From a virus: a stretch of DNA of 58,914 nt. The notes under the pieces were generated by a model that had not been told where the DNA came from, did not search any database, and worked only from the letters and a program-made list of their open reading frames with translations. Shown here one piece after another: positions 1 to 8,223 of this stretch (positions are counted from its first letter, which is position 1; each line of letters starts with the position of its first letter). The position numbers were made by a program, and so were the translations under genes. Location: positions 1 through 58,914 of IMG/VR virus record IMGVR_UViG_3300031565_014856; one strand, 5' to 3'.

Positions 1-348
1 TCATTTCCTTCTTGCGTATTCATTTAAGTCAAAACACCATCCAATTTCTTCTTTACTAGTTGGATATTCACACGTGTCATAACATATTAGTTTTTGATCA
101 TAACATTCTATAATTCCTGGCCATAAACCTAACCACTTATCGTGTTGAACGTTGTCACAACAATCTTCAAATATTGTTTGGTCTCCACAATTTAAACAAT
201 GAGATATATCGCAGCAACTTCCATGGGTTTGGCCCGGTTTTACACCGCAGTCGGGGCAGTTACTAACCTTTTCTTTTTTCCAAAGTTGTTCAACAATTTC
301 GTCAATCTCACTTTGTGATAAACCTTTTTCTTTTGGTGTCAAAAACAT
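1..348 (-). CDS. Cysteine-rich hypothetical protein
   Basis: 115 aa, complete, ending in TGA at the window edge. It carries several Cys pairs (CPDCG near residue 31, a CC pair, CLNCG near 51, another CC pair) plus His residues. That arrangement suggests one or two structural zinc sites. No catalytic motif is visible and I do not recognise the family. It is followed downstream of its own start by a gene 11 bases away and is probably part of the leftward operon. Confidence 0.7.
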   Translation of the reverse strand: MFLTPKEKGLSQSEIDEIVEQLWKKEKVSNCPDCGVKPGQTHGSCCDISHCLNCGDQTIFEDCCDNVQHDKWLGLWPGIIECYDQKLICYDTCEYPTSKEEIGWCFDLNEYARRK

Positions 349-359
349 TGCTTTATTTT

Positions 360-740
360 TTAATCATTGGTCCCTTCAATTAACGATTTAACATAATCAT
401 CAGTGCTTCCTGGATCCGGATTGTATGGGACAAGTTTTTCTTCCATCTTTGATAGAAGTTCGGATTTACATTTATGTGTTTCTATTTCACCATTATCATC
501 TTTGTATTGTATTGTATAAGTTTCAGAGCTCCACTTCTCTTCATCGCTCCATCGAATTTTTATCAAAAAATAACTGGTGACAGCTCCATCAACAGAATCC
601 TCAGATGTTATTTTCATGGTAACATCATCACCAATCTTAAACAGGGCATCCATTTTTTCAGGATCTGTGGAAATTTGAATTCCTCCAACCAATAGGCCGA
701 TGATTACGATCCAAATAAGCAAATTTAAAAAGTCTCTCAT
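360..740 (-). CDS. Small membrane-anchored hypothetical protein
   Basis: 126 aa with one hydrophobic segment at about residues 4-22, followed by a polar, acidic domain. This looks like a signal anchor with a soluble C-terminus. Its start overlaps the stop of the next upstream gene by 4 bases, so the two are co-transcribed and probably translationally coupled. Function not recognised. Confidence 0.75.
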   Translation of the reverse strand: MRDFLNLLIWIVIIGLLVGGIQISTDPEKMDALFKIGDDVTMKITSEDSVDGAVTSYFLIKIRWSDEEKWSSETYTIQYKDDNGEIETHKCKSELLSKMEEKLVPYNPDPGSTDDYVKSLIEGTND

Positions 741-1114
741 TTCCTTTTAATTTTAATAGTATCTACCGGAATAGTTTTCTTATCATCCCAAGGAGACTTA
801 GTCCAAACAAATGTGCTATCGGTAACAGACTTGATACGAATATCTCCTGTAACAGCATCGTCATGTCCTTGGGCATAAGCGGATTTTTTTGCCTTATCAA
901 TGTCATTATCTGAATCCGAAATTAGAACCTTATAATTTACAGTTCCATGGATTCCATCAAATTGTCCTTCTGCATAGGATTGGGCTGTGGCTTGATTGAG
1001 GCCCCTTTGTCCAACAGACATTACCGCAGAAAAGGCCGCAAAAAGAAGTACTAAGATTATTAGTACTGCTAAAGTACCGCCGGTCCACTTGAGAAATTTT
1101 ACTACTTTTTTCAT
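737..1114 (-). CDS. Small membrane-anchored hypothetical protein
   Basis: 125 aa. A basic N-terminus (MKKVVKFLKW) leads into a membrane segment at about residues 12-33. The rest is hydrophilic and probably outside the cytoplasm. It is two bases from the stop of pncB upstream and overlaps the following small membrane protein. No family recognised. Confidence 0.75.
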   Translation of the reverse strand: MKKVVKFLKWTGGTLAVLIILVLLFAAFSAVMSVGQRGLNQATAQSYAEGQFDGIHGTVNYKVLISDSDNDIDKAKKSAYAQGHDDAVTGDIRIKSVTDSTFVWTKSPWDDKKTIPVDTIKIKRK

Positions 1115-1116
1115 GA

Positions 1117-2289
1117 TTACTTTATTTTTAAAATGTGTTTACAAATTTCAATTTCTTTTTCATCCCCGAGGTGTTTACCATTGGTATCAGAGAGTTTAAT
1201 GGTTGGAGTCCAGTCGTCGCCCTCGGGCTTCGCCTCTGTCATCTTTATTACCATGTTTAATGGCTTTAATCCAACATCATTGGTGAAGTTTGTGCCAATG
1301 CCGAATGAACACATGATCTTTCCTCTGCAGTACTCTTTGATTTCGACTGCTTTTTCAGGATTTAAACTATCTGAGAAGATAATTACTTTCGATTTGGGAT
1401 TTATTCCCAATTTATTGTAATGTGCGATGGTTTTATCCACAAATTCTACGGGATCTCCACTATCCTGACGAATTCCATCATAAAGTTTGGCAAATTTCGT
1501 TTCAAATGACTTGAAGAAAACATCGGTCGTGAATGTATCTGATAGCGCAATACCAAGGCTCCCCCTATAAACTTCAGACCAGTGTTCCATTGCAAGTGAA
1601 TTGGCCATCTTGTAACCATACTTTGCGGCATGAAACATGAACCACTCATGGGCTTGGGTGCCCAGCGGTTTGATGTTATTTAGAAATGCAAGGTATACAT
1701 TAGATGTTCCTGTGAAGTTTTCATTTCTTCCATTGTTAGCAAACTGCGCAACAACCTCTGCATGGTTATCAAATGATTCTCTTCGGCGAGTTCCTAAGTC
1801 TCCATAATGTATACCATTCATACGGAAGAGTAACATCTTTTGGGCGTTGTTTTTTTCACGAGTCTGAGCATCCCATTTTTTACCGCCTGTCATCTTAAAA
1901 TACAATTCAGAAATGGCAGCCATTAAATTTGTTTCCCATAGGATTGTACGGTGCCAATAACCCTCTATTGAAACGTCAAGGTCAGAACCAGACTGAATGA
2001 TACCAACTTCAGAAGAATCAAATCTGTATCCGTATAAGAAATCAAGATACGTTGGTTCAAGGAAACCATTACACCTCGTATGGAGAAATATTTTTTCATG
2101 TTTAGTCATTGCGAGGGCTTCCATTTCCTTTACTTCTTGACGAAGCGCTTCTCCAAACCCCTCCGGAAACGCAGTTTTTCCCCTATTGATAAACTTATAG
2201 CGTACCTTCGCTCTCGGAAAGAGCTTGATCACTGCTTGTTGCATTGTTAATTTATAGAGGTCGAGATCTAAAATGCTTTTTATAATCAT
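1117..2289 (-). CDS. pncB: Nicotinate phosphoribosyltransferase
   Basis: 390 aa, close to the usual length of PncB. It joins nicotinate and PRPP to give nicotinate mononucleotide, the committed step of Preiss-Handler NAD salvage. The N-terminal LDLYKLTMQQA matches the family signature. The active-site block GDLGTRRRES lies near residue 166, a GTSN motif and GTQAHEWF follow, and the PRPP-binding part includes RQDSGDP and FSFGIGTNFTND-like segments. The start overlaps the previous gene's stop by 4 bases. Two other genes of the same pathway, pncA at 7228 and nadE at 8213, lie within 8 kb. The nicotinate rather than nicotinamide-specific family is inferred from the resemblance to enterobacterial PncB. 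Confidence 0.93.
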   Translation of the reverse strand: MIIKSILDLDLYKLTMQQAVIKLFPRAKVRYKFINRGKTAFPEGFGEALRQEVKEMEALAMTKHEKIFLHTRCNGFLEPTYLDFLYGYRFDSSEVGIIQSGSDLDVSIEGYWHRTILWETNLMAAISELYFKMTGGKKWDAQTREKNNAQKMLLFRMNGIHYGDLGTRRRESFDNHAEVVAQFANNGRNENFTGTSNVYLAFLNNIKPLGTQAHEWFMFHAAKYGYKMANSLAMEHWSEVYRGSLGIALSDTFTTDVFFKSFETKFAKLYDGIRQDSGDPVEFVDKTIAHYNKLGINPKSKVIIFSDSLNPEKAVEIKEYCRGKIMCSFGIGTNFTNDVGLKPLNMVIKMTEAKPEGDDWTPTIKLSDTNGKHLGDEKEIEICKHILKIK

Positions 2290-2582
2290 GATTCAAATTC
2301 CTCCTTTAGTTTCAGATAAGTTTGGTATCTTCTTTTGCGACTGTCCTCTTTCATGAACGTTTCTCGCTTGGTTCTTTCTTCATGTTCTCCATCCGTCTCA
2401 AGGCGTGTTCTTTCAACGATTAAATAAAAATGAGGATCCCATGCTTCATTTTCGGATTGGTATCCTTCGTCATATCCAGCAGTGATGATGTCATCAGGCT
2501 GAAGTTCGATTTTTATGGAGCTTACTGGAATCGGATGATTTTCCTGTAAATGTAAGGCTTCATATTTTACTTCTTTTTTCAT
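2286..2582 (-). CDS. Hypothetical protein
   Basis: 98 aa, highly charged, no membrane segment or known motif. It overlaps pncB by 4 bases and the upstream gene by 4 bases, so it belongs to the same leftward operon. Function unknown. Confidence 0.7.
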   Translation of the reverse strand: MKKEVKYEALHLQENHPIPVSSIKIELQPDDIITAGYDEGYQSENEAWDPHFYLIVERTRLETDGEHEERTKRETFMKEDSRKRRYQTYLKLKEEFES

Positions 2583-2836
2583 TGTTGTTTGTTTTTATAA
2601 TGGAATCCCACGGGCCTGAGTGAATCGTTGTCCTGTAGAAGACTTTGTAATGGGTCTTTAAATGGTCCAACTGGTCCGTTGTGGATATCTCTAATGTCAA
2701 TTTCTTTTAGCTCTCCTATATCTGGTGGAGTTTCTCCAATCAGTCTCCAGAGAATGTCCATACCAGTATAATAATCATCATCTGTATGAATCGTTTTAAT
2801 AGCTAATCTTATCAATGCCTTCTCTTTTGCTGTCAT
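2579..2836 (-). CDS. Hypothetical protein
   Basis: 85 aa, acidic in the middle. No domain recognised. It overlaps the genes on both sides by 4 bases (ATGA type), which supports translation as part of the pncB operon. Confidence 0.7.
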   Translation of the reverse strand: MTAKEKALIRLAIKTIHTDDDYYTGMDILWRLIGETPPDIGELKEIDIRDIHNGPVGPFKDPLQSLLQDNDSLRPVGFHYKNKQQ

Positions 2837-3066
2837 AATATTGGAGGATTTTTCTGCATTTCTCTGTAAATATAATCACTTATTTTAATTAAAGTCAATT
2901 TTCTTCTTATAAAATACCAAAAATTGTTCCAGTCTCTTGCTAAATTTAAGTCAATCTTTACTGGCGTGAAGCACTTCCACTTCTCCTTTTTTGGTACCTG
3001 AAACCTTACTTTAAATTGAATTTCAAGTACGTATCCATTTATGGTCATCCAATTTCTTGGTTTCAT
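2833..3066 (-). CDS. Hypothetical protein
   Basis: 77 aa, basic and rich in aromatic residues (WNNFWYF near residue 45). Possibly a small beta domain; no motif recognised. Coupled by 4-base overlaps to its neighbours. Confidence 0.65.
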   Translation of the reverse strand: MKPRNWMTINGYVLEIQFKVRFQVPKKEKWKCFTPVKIDLNLARDWNNFWYFIRRKLTLIKISDYIYREMQKNPPIL

Positions 3067-3512
3067 TTGAGTAAAGTAAGCGGATTATAAATAATGGATA
3101 ACAATAGTATGGTAAACACTCCATCAAGAAACAATATTAACCATACGTTAAAACTAAATTTTTCTCTCCTTCCAATCATCGGTTTTATTGCATACATTGA
3201 GGCTGTTGATAAACCTATCATTAAAAGTCCTATCCACCACCATGGAGTGAAAAATGTAAGAAGAACAAAAAGCAAATAGATGTATCCAATAAATTGCAAT
3301 ACCGGATTCTTTTGCATTAAGAAACTCCGATTATTTTTTTCGGTGCTTAAACTAAGTTTTAGTTTTTCGCCAGTATGTTTCTTTTTAAAATCTGCGATCT
3401 TTAAAGAAATAAGAACGTTATTCCAAATTATTTTTGGAATAATAACGATTTTTACGGCCTCCCATAATATGAAAGCCAATGCGATGTGTTGTACTACTTG
3501 GTCGAAATTCAT
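3063..3512 (-). CDS. Polytopic membrane protein, unknown
   Basis: 149 aa with hydrophobic segments at about residues 8-30, 75-92, 94-112 and 120-140, so three to four membrane spans. A polar loop rich in Lys and Ser separates the first from the rest. Ten bases separate it from the radical SAM gene upstream. No transporter or holin signature is recognised. Confidence 0.75.
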   Translation of the reverse strand: MNFDQVVQHIALAFILWEAVKIVIIPKIIWNNVLISLKIADFKKKHTGEKLKLSLSTEKNNRSFLMQKNPVLQFIGYIYLLFVLLTFFTPWWWIGLLMIGLSTASMYAIKPMIGRREKFSFNVWLILFLDGVFTILLLSIIYNPLTLLK

Positions 3513-3522
3513 GTTAATGTTG

Positions 3523-4455
3523 TTAAAAAATTAAACTTCCTTCGTCATCCCACTGGCAATATAGCTTTCCGTTCTCACGTAGGATTACATATTTTAATGA
3601 ATCTAAATTATCTTTGCTCATACAGTCATCGTCAACTGCTGTTGACATTCCATCAATTGAATAAACCATGGGTCCAAAGGGAAGTCTGTAAAGTGGTGTG
3701 CCTTCACCATTGTGATGATACCCGGTTTGAAATTCCTCATCTTTTTCTCCAGCGATATATTCGTTAATGCGCCTAAACACAGTTTCGTTACATGCATTTT
3801 CATCCACCCAAATGGATTCTGGGTTATCTTCTCCTCCTCCATATAATTTTCTGAAGGTAATTTGGTCTGCGCCCAATTCTTTGCATCGTATTAGGATGTC
3901 TTCAGGATACATTTTATCATAGACATTTGTCATATTAAGGGATAAACGAAGGTTAAACCCGCTGTCTTTGATGAATCCACAGAGCTCTTCCAGCTCTCGT
4001 CTTAAATTCAAAGGGGTTCCAATTAAATCCCAATTATTTGCAGAATCATTAATATCAGAAACTGATAGCGAAATGGTATTTACGCCTAATGATTTCAACA
4101 GTTCCACATTTGGGTAACGATCATCTGTTCGTATCGTAGAACCTGGAATAGATTTTTCACAATCCATCAACATGACACCCGTTGTTTGAAGTTCAACGTT
4201 TGGAAAGGGGTGTCCCTCTTTGTTCAGGGCATCCCATAATTGGTTCAAAAACCACTTATTTTGAAGGGCCTCTCCGGTGCCTGTGATGATAAGGGTGTTT
4301 ACGTTGTTGTTAGCTGCGTATTTAATTCTTTTGCGATATGAGATCATATCGAATCTGGTTTCATACGGGTTGTTGTGCATCCTCGATACACAGAATGGGC
4401 AGTTGTTTACACATCCTTTTGTGGGAATAACTACTGATATGCTTTGGATTTTCAT
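3523..4455 (-). CDS. Radical SAM protein
   Basis: 310 aa. The canonical [4Fe-4S]/SAM motif CxxxCxxC is present as CVNNCPFC at about residues 15-22. It is followed by an ITGTGEAL segment at the position of the family's GGE (SAM-binding) motif, and by LSVSD and LRLSLNM beta strands typical of the half TIM barrel. Further Cys residues near 240-280 could bind an auxiliary cluster but are irregular. The substrate is not evident. The arrangement resembles small activating or organic-radical enzymes, but no glycyl-radical partner gene is seen nearby. It overlaps the following membrane protein gene by 4 bases. Confidence 0.87.
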   Translation of the reverse strand: MKIQSISVVIPTKGCVNNCPFCVSRMHNNPYETRFDMISYRKRIKYAANNNVNTLIITGTGEALQNKWFLNQLWDALNKEGHPFPNVELQTTGVMLMDCEKSIPGSTIRTDDRYPNVELLKSLGVNTISLSVSDINDSANNWDLIGTPLNLRRELEELCGFIKDSGFNLRLSLNMTNVYDKMYPEDILIRCKELGADQITFRKLYGGGEDNPESIWVDENACNETVFRRINEYIAGEKDEEFQTGYHHNGEGTPLYRLPFGPMVYSIDGMSTAVDDDCMSKDNLDSLKYVILRENGKLYCQWDDEGSLIF

Positions 4456-4706
4456 TTTTTGAGTATAAAAACTTTGAATAATAAAAAGAACATAGATGCT
4501 AATAATATCGTTGTGAAAATCATTGCGTAAGCACCCACATAAAACTTCTCAAAAAGGTTGTATTTGTTAACAACATCGAGTGTCTCAAAGAGATTACCGT
4601 CCGCTAATTTAAAAAACATAACGGCGATGTATGTATCTGCGATCATCATAAACACCAAAAAGATGCTTAGAATGATTAAAGCTATTTTAATTAGATTATT
4701 TTTCAT
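4452..4706 (-). CDS. Small two-span membrane protein
   Basis: 84 aa with two hydrophobic segments, about residues 8-33 and 58-80, joined by a short polar loop. Overlaps both neighbouring genes by 4 bases. Size would fit a holin-like or modulator role, but nothing in the sequence proves it. Confidence 0.7.
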   Translation of the reverse strand: MKNNLIKIALIILSIFLVFMMIADTYIAVMFFKLADGNLFETLDVVNKYNLFEKFYVGAYAMIFTTILLASMFFLLFKVFILKK

Positions 4707-5092
4707 GCTACCGCAACGTTAAGTTTGTTGTGAATGTCAATTACGGTCTCTTTCTCAATATGGAATCCTTCAGGAATCATCGCCTTGAGCTTCTCCTCGT
4801 CGGAGATAGAAATGATTTGCTTCCAATACTTAGGCATTTTCTTCATCAAAATTGCCATTTGCTTCTCTGACAACCACTTCCGATTGTTATACTGCTTAGC
4901 AAAGGATGAAAGGATCTCTCCGTCAACCCCAGTAAAACCTACACCGTTATATTCGGATGTGGTTTCATACTCTTGTTCGTCTGCGGTTTGGAATTCAAAA
5001 ATCTTGGTGAGTCCGTGGAGTGCCCAACGGGTGTCGTTTGCGAGTTTACCTCTTACGAATTCTTTGATCTGTTGTTTTGTTATTTTTGCCAT
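4703..5092 (-). CDS. Hypothetical protein, first gene of a leftward operon
   Basis: 129 aa soluble protein with a Lys-rich N-terminus (MAKITKQQIKEFVRGKL) and a helical middle. No family recognised. It is the first gene behind the promoter at 5121-5160 and heads the run of overlapping genes down to position 1, which includes the radical SAM gene and pncB. The leader is about 25 nt and has no Shine-Dalgarno. Confidence 0.75.
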   Translation of the reverse strand: MAKITKQQIKEFVRGKLANDTRWALHGLTKIFEFQTADEQEYETTSEYNGVGFTGVDGEILSSFAKQYNNRKWLSEKQMAILMKKMPKYWKQIISISDEEKLKAMIPEGFHIEKETVIDIHNKLNVAVA

Positions 5093-5120
5093 TGTCTTAA
5101 AGTTTAATTACTTTTATGAT

Positions 5121-5160
5121 AGCTAATATAACAATAATACCCGAAATAAAAAAATTTTGG
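5121..5160 (-). promoter_or_regulatory. Class I phage promoter
   Basis: On the minus strand a T-rich element ending in TTTCGGG is followed by TTGTTATATTAGC. The TTATATTAG box fits the Bacteroidota -7 pattern TAnnTTTG. The same compound motif recurs before many minus-strand operons and once on the plus strand before a plus-strand gene. It drives the operon starting at 5092. Confidence 0.7.
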
Positions 5161-5196
5161 TGAATTTTTATCACCTAAGGACTAAAATTTATCATT

Positions 5197-5676
5197 TTAT
5201 AGCTGTTGAGGACCATTTGGTGTCCCAAACATCAATTGTCCAGTAGCATCATCATAAAAAACCACACCATCGGCTACTTGAGGCGGATCGTCAAGATTTA
5301 GTTTTGGGGTTGGCGCCTTATCCTCTTTCATTAAATTCCTAATGATTTCCTTTTCTTTTTTGGTACGTTCAGAATTCTTCTTTTTGAGAATGTCCTCAAT
5401 TACTGCACCACCAGGACCACATATGTCAAAGTGTTCTATAAAATTTTCTATCATTGATAAAGTTTTTGGTCCGCAAGTTCCAGTTCCTGTCCAAACCATA
5501 CTAGTTCCATCCCAAGTTAATATGTGTCCCTCAAAAGGGTTTGTTTCAATATTTATGCTTAGTGTATCCCCATCTATAACACCACCTAATAGAACTTCAT
5601 TACATGGATTCGCTATAATGCTCCTGTCAGAATAGGCTTCCTGATAATCTACTGAGTATGTAAGTCCATCAGCCAT
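5197..5676 (-). CDS. Hypothetical protein with beta-rich N-terminus
   Basis: 159 aa. The first half contains GDTLSIN, GHILTWDGTSMVWTGTG and a similar repeat near the C-terminus (GVVFYDDATGQLMFG), patterns often seen in phage fibre or adhesin repeats. A charged helix (residues 95-120) sits between them. The start overlaps the stop of the next gene upstream by 8 bases. A structural or fibre-associated role is possible but not shown. Confidence 0.7.
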   Translation of the reverse strand: MADGLTYSVDYQEAYSDRSIIANPCNEVLLGGVIDGDTLSINIETNPFEGHILTWDGTSMVWTGTGTCGPKTLSMIENFIEHFDICGPGGAVIEDILKKKNSERTKKEKEIIRNLMKEDKAPTPKLNLDDPPQVADGVVFYDDATGQLMFGTPNGPQQL

Positions 5677-6163
5677 GTTGTCTCGTTATTTTAATTTTGG
5701 GTTTCTTCTTCTTTGATTTTGCGATAATTTTCTTAAGAAGTTTTTTATCAGTATTGCTGCGTTCAGAGTGAGGTTTATCAAGTATTCTTGTTAGTTTTGG
5801 AATGTCTCTTATAGGAACATCATATGCTTCAATGAATGCTTCAACGTGTCCTATTATTTCGTCATCCTCTTCGTCATCCTCTTCGACTTCGTTTATTCTT
5901 CTTCTTTGTACTGCTAATAATCTTTCTTGAAGTTCGTTCAATCGTTCTTGATGTGTGCGGGTTTGTTCTTCATCACGTCTATCTCGTTCTCGTCTGTGTC
6001 TGCCCCATATACCTGAATCCCATATACCATCACGATGTGCCTGTTCAGCAAGTTCCGATGCAGCTTCTGCAGCAGCTTCTACCTCTTTTTCATAATCACT
6101 TTGAAGACCTCCCCCAAAGTCTTCATATGATTTATCATACCATCCGTCTGTTATATCAGCCAT
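5669..6163 (-). CDS. Charged coiled-coil hypothetical protein
   Basis: 164 aa. A central helix rich in Glu, Arg and Gln (about residues 28-92) predicts a coiled coil. An acidic stretch (EEDDEEDDE) and a very basic tail rich in Lys follow. Residues 107-150 resemble the equivalent part of the preceding downstream neighbour (KPHSERSNTDKKLLKKI versus KKNSERTKKEKEIIRNL), so the two genes share a small domain. Confidence 0.7.
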   Translation of the reverse strand: MADITDGWYDKSYEDFGGGLQSDYEKEVEAAAEAASELAEQAHRDGIWDSGIWGRHRRERDRRDEEQTRTHQERLNELQERLLAVQRRRINEVEEDDEEDDEIIGHVEAFIEAYDVPIRDIPKLTRILDKPHSERSNTDKKLLKKIIAKSKKKKPKIKITRQHG

Positions 6164-6692
6164 CTTTTAATAATTTATCTAGGTGTTCCCACATTTCTTC
6201 AAATCTTCCATCACGCAAATTCTTTGAGAAAAATTCATGTTCATCACGGTACATGTTTATCATTGAAGATTTTTCGGTAACGGAAAATGTAACGTTAGCA
6301 ATTCTATCACATAGCTTGATGAAAGTACAGTGCTTGTATGCTTTTATACCATCATAATACGTTTTGTTAGCTCTTTCTTTTCGTGTCTTTCCCTTTTCGT
6401 TACAACACACATAAGAATATTCCGCAATTGTTTTGTTGGTTTCGTCTTTTACGTTATTGTAGGTTTCTCTTGCGTCTTCAATGATATCATGACACCAACA
6501 CCCGCCGATTACATCAGATCTATCGATCTCAGGTATTAGGTGAATGAACTCTATCGCTGTATCAACTGTCATCTGTAAGTGATACGCATAGGGATACAAA
6601 GCATTGTAGTGATGATTTACTTCTCTATGCCGTCTTATCGCATAATCTTTTGCTATCTCATCTACTGAGAGGAATTCTCTGTATTCTGGCAT
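6156..6692 (-). CDS. HD-domain hydrolase, MESH1/SpoT-like
   Basis: 178 aa. Family hallmarks: a His in HHYNALYPYAYHLQM (about residue 25), the metal-binding pair in GCWCHDIIEDARETY (about 74-88), and IKLCDRIANV near residue 131. Together these match the HD hydrolase domain of SpoT and the stand-alone MESH1 enzymes that remove pyrophosphate from (p)ppGpp. The protein has no synthetase, TGS or ACT domain, as in MESH1. Reaction inferred: hydrolysis of alarmone to GDP or GTP, which would relieve the stringent response of the infected cell. Another nucleotide substrate cannot be excluded. Confidence 0.8.
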   Translation of the reverse strand: MPEYREFLSVDEIAKDYAIRRHREVNHHYNALYPYAYHLQMTVDTAIEFIHLIPEIDRSDVIGGCWCHDIIEDARETYNNVKDETNKTIAEYSYVCCNEKGKTRKERANKTYYDGIKAYKHCTFIKLCDRIANVTFSVTEKSSMINMYRDEHEFFSKNLRDGRFEEMWEHLDKLLKDG

Positions 6693-6817
6693 TTTTTCTT
6701 ATTTTTATCTCTATAACCTTGCCATCCAAATTCTCGGATGCGTTCTTGCAATCCGTTCCTCTTAGGACGAGTTCTGTTTTTGCTTCTTTTTTCTCGGTGT
6801 TGTTGCTTTTCTGGCAT
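6662..6817 (-). CDS. Possible very basic 51-residue protein
   Basis: 51 codons from ATG to a TAG stop, very rich in Lys, Arg and Gln. It overlaps the end of the zinc-ribbon gene (to 6762) and the first 31 bases of the HD gene. It shares the start MPE with the HD protein. Weak call: it fills an otherwise uncoded gap, but no homology is recognised. Confidence 0.35.
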   Translation of the reverse strand: MPEKQQHREKRSKNRTRPKRNGLQERIREFGWQGYRDKNKKKCQNTENSSQ

Positions 6818-6998
6818 TTATGTATCTTCTTTCGGTTGTTTGTATTTGATCATAATTAACGAATAAATTTCTGTCACCACACATTTCGCATTCTGGAGAT
6901 GCTTTACCCCAGTTTTGTAAGTATGGAATTTGAGGTGTAATCATTCTACACTGGGAACACCAACTCCATCTGTGTTCCCAAGATTCACTATCGCCCAT
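6762..6998 (-). CDS. Small zinc-ribbon protein
   Basis: 78 aa. Two Cys pairs (CSQC near 14 and CEMC near 37) make a zinc ribbon. A very basic C-terminal tail (PRKKKQKQ) could contact nucleic acid. It overlaps the next gene upstream by 58 bases in another frame, which is unusually large for this genome, so one of the two starts or stops may be different. Confidence 0.6.
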   Translation of the reverse strand: MGDSESWEHRWSWCSQCRMITPQIPYLQNWGKASPECEMCGDRNLFVNYDQIQTTERRYINARKATTPRKKKQKQNSS

Positions 6999-7159
6999 CG
7001 ACTATCATTTACTATTCGGTCCATCACATTTATTCCAGACTCCATGCTTGCAACAGCATGGGCCATTATATATGGAACATAAATGTATCCACCATATTCC
7101 ATGGCCAAGGAATTTTCTTGACCAGTTTCCCAATGCCTTATGAATTCTTCTTTAATCAT
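6941..7159 (-). CDS. Hypothetical protein, tandem-duplicated N-terminus
   Basis: 72 aa. The first residues MIKEEFIRHWETGQ are nearly identical to the start of the short ORF just upstream (MNKEEFIRRWETRQ). This shows a local duplication. The rest is not recognised. It overlaps the zinc-ribbon gene downstream. Confidence 0.6.
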   Translation of the reverse strand: MIKEEFIRHWETGQENSLAMEYGGYIYVPYIMAHAVASMESGINVMDRIVNDSRWAIVNLGNTDGVGVPSVE

Positions 7160-7235
7160 CGCAAAACATTGATTCTATTACTAAGAGATCTAATTGTCTC
7201 GTTTCCCAACGTCTTATAAATTCTTCTTTATTCAT
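7152..7235 (-). pseudogene. Truncated duplicate of the 6941-7159 gene
   Basis: 27 codons from ATG at 7235 to TAA. Its first 14 residues match the neighbouring gene with three changes, then the similarity stops. The ATG overlaps the pncA stop. It looks like a remnant of a tandem duplication, or a small gene in its own right. Confidence 0.55.
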
Positions 7236-7875
7236 ATAAATGAGAATAGAATTCTTCTACAACCACCCCAGAATCATCAAATTCCAAAAGTACATCATTA
7301 ACATCTTCAGCGATTGCTCGTGTTCCTTCAATGAATATTCTCGTTTCATACCCAAAATACGCGGCATCTTTTGCCGTATCTTTAACGCAGTAATCAAGAG
7401 CGAGCCCAACAATGTCCACAGCTCTAACTCCCTTTTCGATTAGGAATTCATGGAGCCCAGTATTTTCATGACCATCTCCAAACGCTCCATACGGGTGGCA
7501 GTGGCTTTCAATTCCTTTCTTGATGATATAAAATTCTCCGTTTATTAAACTAAAGTCAATATCATCATGTAACTCAGCCCCTTTTGTATTCTGTACACAA
7601 TGTATAGGCCATAGAACTTCAGGCTTCCCGTGTATCTCCATCTCTTCAAACGGCTTCTTCCCCGCGTGCGATGCCGCGAAATAGATATTATCCGGTTTGT
7701 GCCAATCTTTCGTAAAAATAACGAGGTCATATTTTGGTAGTAATTCATTTATCACTGGAACTATCTTATCTCCTTCTTTCACAGCTAACGCTCCGCCCAT
7801 CCCGTTATCGTAATCTTCTTTACTTGCGGGCATAAAATCATACTGTGCGTCAACCACTATCAGTGCTTTCTTCAT
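7228..7875 (-). CDS. pncA: Nicotinamidase
   Basis: 215 aa isochorismatase-fold hydrolase converting nicotinamide to nicotinate and ammonia. Visible family features are the catalytic Asp in VVDAQYDF (residue 9), the DWHKPDN metal-site motif near 56, the family's conserved Lys nearby, and the nucleophile Cys in GLALDYCVKDTA near 158. Length matches bacterial PncA. Its product feeds PncB at 1117, and nadE lies just upstream. The start is not in an overlap; the 45-base gap to the next gene upstream is A/T-rich. Confidence 0.94.
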   Translation of the reverse strand: MKKALIVVDAQYDFMPASKEDYDNGMGGALAVKEGDKIVPVINELLPKYDLVIFTKDWHKPDNIYFAASHAGKKPFEEMEIHGKPEVLWPIHCVQNTKGAELHDDIDFSLINGEFYIIKKGIESHCHPYGAFGDGHENTGLHEFLIEKGVRAVDIVGLALDYCVKDTAKDAAYFGYETRIFIEGTRAIAEDVNDVLLEFDDSGVVVEEFYSHLYE

Positions 7876-7920
7876 TTTTGAATTTTTAGAGGTTCATACT
7901 ATTATAGTATTCATTTGTTC

Positions 7921-8223
7921 TTAGTTTTCATTATCAAACGTAAATTCTTCATTACAGTGCGGACACAACCACGTTTCTTTCCATGTGTATAATGGTTCCG
8001 GGGCAATGGCGTATTTGCTGATAATGTGAGTGTGGTGACCACTTACGTGTTCTATCTTTGGATAGTATTCAGGCGGTACGGGTAATTCAGTTTCTACGAT
8101 ATCATCGTGGCACAAATCAAACACCTGTTTTCCATTATCGTCTAACCGATAATACGTGCCATCAAATTCGGCTTCATCCCATCCGCATTGTGGGCAATTA
8201 TATTGCTCTAAGTTAAACTCCAT
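7921..8223 (-). CDS. Small zinc-finger protein
   Basis: 100 aa if translation starts at the ATG at 8223, which overlaps the nadE stop; a longer frame exists but would run inside nadE. It contains CPQCG near residue 8 and CPHC near 87, a typical split zinc ribbon, and an HHTH stretch between them. Function unknown. Its position suggests co-expression with NAD salvage. Confidence 0.7.
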   Translation of the reverse strand: MEFNLEQYNCPQCGWDEAEFDGTYYRLDDNGKQVFDLCHDDIVETELPVPPEYYPKIEHVSGHHTHIISKYAIAPEPLYTWKETWLCPHCNEEFTFDNEN

